Of a DNA stretch of 64,000 bases, positions 57,207-64,000 are shown piece by piece; positions within the stretch are counted from its first letter, which is position 1; every line of letters begins with the position of its first letter. The position numbers were made by a program, and so were the translations under genes. This DNA comes from Turritopsis dohrnii. Lineage: Eukaryota > Cnidaria > Hydrozoa > Anthoathecata > Oceaniidae. The notes under the pieces are model-generated. The model was not told the DNA's origin. It ran no database searches and was given only the letters and a program-made list of their open reading frames with translations. The stretch covers positions 1,426,001-1,490,000 of the forward strand of contig BQMF02000036.1 in NCBI GenBank assembly GCA_027922465.2. Reading direction: 5' to 3'.

Positions 57207-58321
57207 CCTTATCGGCCCTTTTTACGCCGGCCCTAATTTAACGCCGGCCCTTATTCCGCCACCCCAAGATTTTGCCTTAACGCCACTTTTAGGGCCGTTA
57301 TTTACGCCTCAAAAGTAAAAAAGAAAAAAACAATATTTTTAAGCACTATTTTTCACTTTTTCTGTTCAAATTTTAACTTATACTATAAATGTCTTCTAAT
57401 ATATATCATTTAATACATCGTAAGACTTAATCTATTACAATTATTTCGTCCTCTTTTTCATTAATGCGTTCATTATTTTCTCTAATTCCCTCATCGTCAT
57501 CTGATTCTATTTCTGCTTCAACTTCCCCTTCATCTGACTCTTCATTGTCTCCAAAGAGTCTTTTCACATCTAAAGTTTGATCACGTACAAAGCGTTTCAT
57601 CTCTTCTAGTATCACACCGTTTTCCTGCACAAAATGCATTAGAATTGGGATCTCAAGCCCTCCTTCTGGAATAGGTGACACATTTGGCGTTAGACATGCG
57701 ACCGTACCAGTAACGGATCCTCCTTGTGGATGAAATAAAAAACAAATCTGGAAAGCTCTCTTGGTATGTGACCAACCGTGACATCACCAATTCTGTCGAT
57801 TCTTGTTATCGTTATCATGCAGCAATATGGGTCAATGTTCCTTGACATTGTACTAGTTTCTTTTAAAACCTTCTGTAGTAGAAAATATTAACCCCTTAGA
57901 ATATTTTCACCCCCCGTGGTTTACGCTTATGACTAAACCTAACCCTTATCCTGACCCTCTGTTGGCCGTTGCAAATTCATAGACTGTTTTATGAAACTCG
58001 AGAAATTCTCCTGCAAATATGTTTTCTCCTAAGGTAATATTTGTTCTATACAAAGATCTTGTAAAGGTTTTACGAACTATCGAGAAAAAAATCTTCAGTT
58101 ACTGCATATATTACTGTCAGTCTTTTTACTTCAAAAGCCTCTGAAGTCAAATTCTATGAAGCTCATAATGAAATATATTAGAATTAAGACTTGTAAAATC
58201 TTAATTTCAACTTTAAAAAATAACGCCGATTTTTTTAGAAATTTCCATTTTTTTGGACCTTTTAACGCCGCGCACCAAATTTAACGCCACATTAGGGCCG
58301 GCGTAAAAAGGGCCGATAAGG
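57207..58321. mobile_element. TA-flanked deletion-derivative DNA transposon
   Basis: The ends read CCTTATCGGCCCTTTTTACG with matching complement on the right, and TA on both sides. A minus-strand ORF inside (57681-57427, 84 aa) has an acidic C-terminus and no catalytic motif. Form, size and TA target parallel the element at 20824-21916. Confidence 0.8.
57427..57681 (-). pseudogene. Acidic-tailed ORF remnant in a TA-flanked transposon
   Basis: 84 aa, starting MSPIPEGGLEIPILMHF. Residues about 45-84 are dominated by Glu and Asp (DNEESDEGEVEAEIESDDDE). It is probably the C-terminal remnant of a transposase, by analogy with the similar element at 20.8 kb. No family was recognised. Confidence 0.35.
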
Positions 58322-58895
58322 TATACGGATGGCGGCGAAGAATCGCGGATCGCCGCCATCCGTATATCGAAAAGGCAAGAAACCCTGGGTTCGAGGTTGC
58401 CTCTCCAGTTGATGTATGCTCCGCTCCAACGTTGAAATGGTACCATATACGTAACGGATCTCCACACATACGGTACGACCAGTGTTAACATTGAAAATCG
58501 ATAGAAGATAGAAGCGGATAAAAATGGCTTCCAATGCCTGACAAATTCATCTCTTGAGTTTTAAATCGAAATCTAAATTCCCATGCAACTGGAAGCTGTC
58601 TCAAGGCTAAAGCTATTTCTAAGTTGATAAAATACTGTTCGAAATCGGTCGCTTACGGACGTGTATGTGTTGCTCTTGAATTGGATGATTATTTTGGTGT
58701 TATTTGTGGATTTTTGTGAACGATTTCTGATATTATTGCATATGCTTGGCTGCTTTTATCATTTCTGGTGGTATGTTAATATTTTGCTGATTTTGAGAAG
58801 AAAATTGAGAATTAAATTCATTGGAGTTGTAAATATTGTTTTTGAAATCAAACTTCATAACACTCAACCTTCTGATAACATAGCACGAGGAAACC

Positions 58896-61800
58896 ATGTC
58901 GTGGAAATTGTTACTGATGTTTCTTGCAATTATCGCAACAGAGCAATTATCACCAACGGCAATTAAAACTGATATCATCGAAAATAAAAGAAAGCTATCT
59001 ACAAACAATAGTCGTGTTAAGAGAGCAAAGTCAAGAGTACTGTATTATTCGAATACAACGGCGACATTTAGTATAATCTTATCAGGAGATGTTGAGAGAA
59101 ATCCTGGACCTGGTTTCTGTCCTAAATGTTCCATCTGTGATAAAACTGTCAATAACAATCATAAAAGACTTATATGTTCTGTTTGTCGTGAATCAGTTCA
59201 TGGAAAATGTGGCAAGCAATTTGATGTGAAAACGATAAATGCCCGAATACCAAGATATTACACATGCAACAATTGTTTGTTTATTGAACTCCCGTTTGCA
59301 AAAACCAACTTCTCAAAATCTGACGACATCGGCAATGATACCGATTACCAATGTCAACATAAAATTAACATTGTCAATAATAGAAATAAACTTAGCATCG
59401 CACACCTAAATGCCCAATCCCTATGTTCGAGTTTTGGTGAATTCACTGCATTTATTAACAACTATGATTTCGATATCGTTACTGTATCAGAGACATGGTT
59501 AAAAAATGATAAATTGATGTTAGATTACGTGAAACTTGAAGGTTATGAAGCTTTATTCAGAAATCGAGAAGTTAGACGTGGCGGTGGAGTTGCTATATAC
59601 GTAAAAAACTGTTACAAATTCAAGTTACGCAAAGATATTATGAACATTGAACCTAGCATTGAACACGCCTGGATTGAACTAACCTATAGAAATAAAAACT
59701 CCGCAATTTTGCTTGGAACCTGTTACCAGGACAACTTTAATGATGCATCAAAGGCTGAATGGCTCAGCAAACTTGACAACGTGTTTGCGCAAATTGAATC
59801 AAAATGGGACGGTGCCATCGTACTATGTGGGGACATGAACATCAACACAGTAAACACAGAATGTCCATCTTACAAACAATACCACGACATCCTGCAAGGA
59901 CATGGCTTTAAACAACACATCAACCAACCAACAAGAGGAGAAGCTGTTCTCGACCACATTATGACTAATATCGAAAGGAAAGTAAAACTTACAGGAGTAA
60001 TACCCTGCCCTGAAGTTAGTGATCATGATTGTGTATACGCTATTATTGATGCAAAAGCCAAAATGTTTGAACCCAGATTTAAAATCCTACGTTCGATGAA
60101 AGACTTCGATCAAATGAGCTTTGTTGATTCATTCAGCAGTTTACCATTTTCGACGGTTTATGCTTTTGATGACCCTTCCGATCAAGTAGACATACTCAAC
60201 ACTCTCATACTCCAAGAGCTTGAGCGACATGCCCCACTCAAAAGGGTTAAGGTTACACGTCCAAGTGCCCCGTGGCTAAAAGATCTTGATACAATATCAC
60301 TTCAACGACATTGTCGCGAATACCGGTTTAAATGTCACCAGACGGGAGATGAAACAGACTGGAAACGCTTCCGAGAGTTTCGTAACAAATTGAAATCTAC
60401 TATTCGGAGAACTAAAAGGAACTTTTACCGTAAAGCTCTCTCTTCGAAACGCCCAAAGGAGATCTGGCAAACCATTTATCGAATTTTAGACCCAAACAAA
60501 AAACGAGTAGACTTTGATCCAGTAAAGTTAAATAGATATTACACCACCATGGCTGAAAATCTCACCGGAAAACTACCAACAACTAAGCAAGAAATTGACG
60601 AGCTGATCCAATCTTTTCCTCCTACTTCGCCAAATAAAACACCATTCAAGCTTCAGAAAGTTAACTACGATCAAGTGCTAGGTGAGATCAAGAGTATACG
60701 AAATGACTGTTCAACGGGTGCAGATAATATACCAATAAACATTATGAAACTAGTCGCTGGTACAATCGCATCTCCATTGACTGCTATTATCAACAATTCG
60801 ATCGAAAAAGCAGTGTTTCCAGAACAATGGAAAATCGGAAAAGTTTGTCCTATCCCAAAAAACGAAAATCCAACTGAAAGTAAAGATTTTCGTCCCATTT
60901 CCATTTTACCCATTTTCTCTAAAGTATTTGAAAGGATAATTATGAAACAACTTACAAATTACATAGAAGATCAATGTATTTACTCGAGAACGCAATCCGG
61001 ATTTAGAAAACATCATTCAACCAACACACTATTACTAAAGATGAGAGACGATATTTTGAATAATCTTGACAAGGGAGAAATAACAGTAGCAGTGCTAACT
61101 GATTACAGCAAAGCTTTTGACACAGTGGACTATCCCACCCTGATAAAAAAGTTATATTCGCTGAATGTGTCAAAAGACGTATTAAAACTCATCACCAGTT
61201 ATCTGACAGGAAGGCTGCAATATGTCCAAATAGATGACAATTTGTCACCATGTGAATCAGTTGGCTTCGGTGTTCCACAAGGTTCCATCCTGGGTCCGAT
61301 CCTGTTTAATATCTATGTTAGTGATATGAATGAAAATTGTGAGAACTGTACGTGTGTACAGTATGCTGACGATTCGAATATTTACAAAAGTTGCAAACCT
61401 GCCAACATCGAAAGCACTATTGAACATATTCAAAAAACGTTGAATGAAATATATAACTGGTCAAAACAAAAGAATCTCCTATTCAACCCGGACGTTTATG
61501 ATTTTCACTACTAATCGTTCAAGGCTTCGACATACAGCGTTTCAACTGTGTCCAGATGGAAAGACTACACTGGAAAGAACCGATTCCAGTAAAATTCTTG
61601 GAGTAAAATTCCAACAGCAGTTAAATTGGGACACTCACATTACAGAGGTGACCAAATCATGTTACTCAACAATCTCGATACTGCGAAAGCTAAAAAACAT
61701 TGCTAACAAATATTTACGCAAAAGACTAGCCGAATCTCTCGTTTTATCAAAAATCGATTACTGTAACTCAGTTTTTGATCCACTGTCGCTCAACCAACAA

Positions 61801-62184
61801 CGAAGGCTCCAAAAAGTTTTAAACTCAGCGGCAGCATTTGTCCTACGTCGTTATTCGTCAACGAAAGATACAATTTCACTTGGATGGTTACCAGTTTCCG
61901 AACGTGTTGAGTCGAGACTAGTCATGTTATGTCACCAATCCATCCACAGAACAGCATTTCCGGAATATATGAAGTTGAACTTCGAAAGAAAGCGTCTTCC
62001 ACGAGCGTGCAATATTGATGGTTTGAAAATCCGTGAAAAAGGTCATAAACATACCTTTACTAACAGAGCAGTTAAATTATTTAATGAACTTCCAAGAAAT
62101 TTGAGAGAAATTGAAAACGAAAACATATTTAGGAATAAAACGAAAAAGTATTTTATGGATAAGGCACAAACTCGTTTGTCTTAG
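58896..62184 (+). pseudogene. LINE ORF: 2A motif, PHD-like finger, APE endonuclease, reverse transcriptase; one frameshift
   Basis: From the ATG at 58896. Residues 1-19 are hydrophobic and signal-like (WKLLLMFLAIIATEQ). Residues 65-72 read DVERNPGP, a canonical 2A ribosome-skipping motif. A Cys-rich PHD-like finger follows (about 75-130). The endonuclease spans about 165-395 (AHLNAQS, SETWL, GGGVAIYV, CGDMNINT, SDHDCV). The reverse transcriptase spans about 560-870 (DFRPISILP, DYSKAFDTVDY, GVPQGSILGP, QYADDSN). The frame ends at 61514, but the RT C-terminal region (MIFTTNRSRL, SKIDYCNSVFDPLS) continues one frame over to 62184. The lesion lies near 61493-61500, where a few bases seem missing after FNPD. 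The conserved domains are otherwise intact, so the copy is young. Confidence 0.9.
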
Positions 62185-62534
62185 TCGTATTCTCTATTCG
62201 ATTGGCTTTGCGATAATGAACAAGTAACAAAGAAAAAGCAGGTCAGTTACTCCCCCATTCCAGTACGACTAGCTTCTTGTTTGTTTACGTTCCTATTTCG
62301 AAACCATTAGGCTTATTTCTCTACGCGATTTCTCCATCGAATGTTCATGTGTGTATATAGTATCTCAATTGTTTAACCTTCGCGTGTTTTAATTTTTTTA
62401 TTTAATTTTTTTTTTTTTTTAAATGTATATAACATTTTTTAATTATTTATTTATGCTAATAAATTATACATATTTCATAGGTTTTATATTTTGATTTAAT
62501 GCACGAAGAGCCAATTGTATTCATTGGAAGAGGC

Positions 62535-62571
62535 AAATATACCATTATTATTATTATTATTATTATTATTA
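62535..62571. repeat. (ATT)n tail of the LINE
   Basis: Twelve or so ATT units follow the 3' UTR and mark the retrotransposon's 3' end. Confidence 0.85.
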
Positions 62572-62985
62572 AGTTACAAAATTTCAGGAAAGGTCTTTTT
62601 AGGAGATCAAGTCCTTGTGGACAGAGAGAATAAAATCAACGTTATTTGGGTTTGGCTTAAAGAAAGAAACAGTTTCACGTCGTCCAAAGATTAACAGTAT
62701 TTATATGAAAGAACAAAAAATCAATACATCCGATACTTTTTTTTTAACATATCCTAATAAACCATACGAGAATATCAATACTGATCATGTAAAAAACTAA
62801 GAAGAGGAATTTGGATGAGCGAGACCATCAGATCTGCTAAATTCGCTCTCAACATTAGCACTTATTTTTAGTTGCACAAAACAACTAGGTGTTTTTTTTT
62901 CGTGGGACCACCGTCAGTTTTATTTCATTGGTCGCTATGGACAAGCAATAATCACAATACACAAACTTCCCAGCGCATAAATTTG
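62572..62985. other. Non-coding stretch, no feature recognised
   Basis: AT-rich, no supported ORF or repeat. Confidence 0.45.
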
Positions 62986-62987
62986 TG

Positions 62988-63070
62988 AACATCTATAGAA
63001 ATATACACACTTTTTCAATGAAAATGCTCTCCGACGCAGTGACTTTTTGAAAATTTTACCCACTGGGTTT
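62988..63070. repeat. CAGTGGGCAAA-family palindromic repeat, copy 7 (half)
   Basis: Contains ATCTATAGAAATATACACAC and ends TTTTACCCACTGGGT. The left half is missing. Confidence 0.65.
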
Positions 63071-63241
63071 ACTGATACTCTTCATCTTGCAACGTTCATT
63101 TCACTTCAAAAAATCATTACCATGAGAACAGTACCAAAATTAAAACACGTCTCTCCTCCCAGGACGTTCACAGGAATTTTAGCGAAATCAATTACAGTGT
63201 TAACATGAACAGAACTTCAAAAAAAAAAAATTAACCACTAG

Positions 63242-63357
63242 CCCAGTGGGCAAAATCGTTAGAAAGTCACTGCGATAAAGAGCATTTTTATTGAAATGGC
63301 CGTATTTCTATAGAAATGTACTCCTTCGCAGTGATTTTTCAATTAATTTGCCCATGG
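63242..63357. repeat. CAGTGGGCAAA-family palindromic repeat, copy 8 (well preserved)
   Basis: CCCAGTGGGCAAAATCGTTA at the left, TTTCTATAGAAATGTACTCC at the centre and ATTTGCCCATGGG at the right. With copy 4 it defines the family consensus of about 115 bp. Confidence 0.8.
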
Positions 63358-63389
63358 GAGGTCAAGGGGGAGCTAATGCAAGGAATTAA

Positions 63390-63390
<1 letters not shown>

Positions 63391-63421
<31 letters not shown>
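63391..63421. repeat. (CT)n(AT)n microsatellite
   Basis: About 9 CT followed by about 6 AT units. Confidence 0.9.
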
Positions 63422-64000
63422 ATGTGTGATATTAGAATCTTCGAAAACAAGAAGTTACTTCAAGAACGAAACAAATCAGTGATATAATCAGCAGAAACAA
63501 AAACGGAACAGAAATTGTTCTTGATGAAGACTGCGTATAAAAATCTTAGCCGACAATCGCGACTACCTAGATCAAATCCCTTTTGTACACCGTCGTCGGC
63601 TTCTTGTCGGTTTAGTAGTTCAGAATCGCACGAATGCTAAAAAAAAATAAAAAAAAATGGGATGCTTGAAAACAATTAAAAAATCTTGAAAACGAGGCCA
63701 TTAAAACTTGTTGACCGGGCCATAACACGGTATGTGAACAAAATTTCGGAAAAGGTCCATTCGTTATTAAGCAAGTGTACTACTTATGACACACCATATG
63801 CAGGTGAATTTGAGAGAATTACATCATTAGCAGATTCACACGTTCAAGTCACGACGCAAAACGTCATCCGCCAACATCAAAGACGGGTTGAACGAGTGAA
63901 ATTTTGACTCGATAGCTTAACAGTGGAAATTAGTCAATCAATTGAAAAGATTTTGGTGACGGAAGAAAATTTTCCAAACTCCCGTCTCGTAAATACTGGG
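63422..64000. other. Non-coding to window end; faint repeat similarity
   Basis: GGGCCATAACACGGTATGTG near 63717 resembles AGGCCATAAAACGCGGTGTT near 53098, suggesting one more low-copy repeat. The 73-aa ORF at 63686-63907 has no recognised domain. Confidence 0.35.

Larger units (their letters stand above)
56806..58399. repeat. Three copies of an inverted terminal motif framing a nested transposon
   Basis: TCGAAAAGGCAAGARACCCT occurs forward at 56806-56840, inverted at 57173-57205 and forward again at 58364-58399. A 40-bp perfect-stem palindrome (TACGGATGGCGGCGA arms) lies at 58324-58364. The TA-flanked transposon 57207-58321 sits between copies 2 and 3. Confidence 0.75.
58530..62571 (+). mobile_element. 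CR1/L2-like non-LTR retrotransposon (LINE)
   Basis: Contains an APE endonuclease plus reverse transcriptase ORF and a 3' UTR ending in an ATT microsatellite (about 62536-62571), typical for CR1/L2-type tails. The 5' boundary is approximate. No target duplication was found. It appears nearly full-length, with one frameshift. Confidence 0.88.

Overview
The window reads as nuclear DNA of an aquatic invertebrate animal, most likely a cnidarian (inference). The grounds are AT-rich sequence, genes cut into small exons by GT-AG introns, an anosmin-1 homologue, a Death-domain gene, and a dense load of DNA transposons, SINEs and a CR1/L2-type LINE. There is no bacterial operon structure and no CRISPR array. 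About two thirds of the window is intron or repeat. Host gene models were spliced by eye from splice sites and reading phase.

1-7.0 kb: the virion-morphogenesis end of an integrated Polinton/Maverick-like element. Its genes are tightly packed: small membrane proteins, an A32-type packaging ATPase, a double jelly-roll major capsid protein, a penton-like protein and two larger conserved proteins. Polymerase, integrase and protease genes are not seen and may lie left of the window. The ATPase is cut by one in-frame stop and the capsid gene by one frameshift in an A run, so the copy is recently dead or partly mis-assembled.

7-20 kb: repeats only. They include a tRNA-like SINE, a TTAA-flanked element, a fold-back element with a perfect 6-bp target duplication, a Harbinger-type MITE, a decayed gag-like fragment, and a near-complete PIF/Harbinger transposon (15614-18796). 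The transposon carries a DDE nuclease with one frameshift and a three-exon MADF-BESS partner gene.

20.2-26.6 kb: a seven-exon plus-strand gene predicted at 1319 aa. The apparent domain order is helical N-terminus, Death domain, OTU-like domain that has lost its catalytic cysteine, Ig/FN3-like domain, nuclease-like region with degenerate active site, and a superfamily-1 helicase-like ATPase. I do not know this combination as a named family, and it is the strongest candidate for something new here. Ankyrin-repeat exons follow at 29.7-31.4 kb.

31-43 kb: repeats, including tandem blocks at 36.3-39.8 kb and a MITE of the Harbinger family above. 43.2-51.7 kb: ten minus-strand exons of an anosmin-1 (ANOS1) homologue (signal peptide, Cys-rich region, WAP, FN3 domains); its 3' end was not found. 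53-58.4 kb: TA-flanked and palindromic elements. 58.5-62.6 kb: a CR1/L2-like LINE whose ORF begins with a signal-like segment and a 2A ribosome-skipping motif, then PHD-like zinc finger, APE endonuclease and reverse transcriptase, broken by one frameshift. 62.6-64 kb: short repeats.
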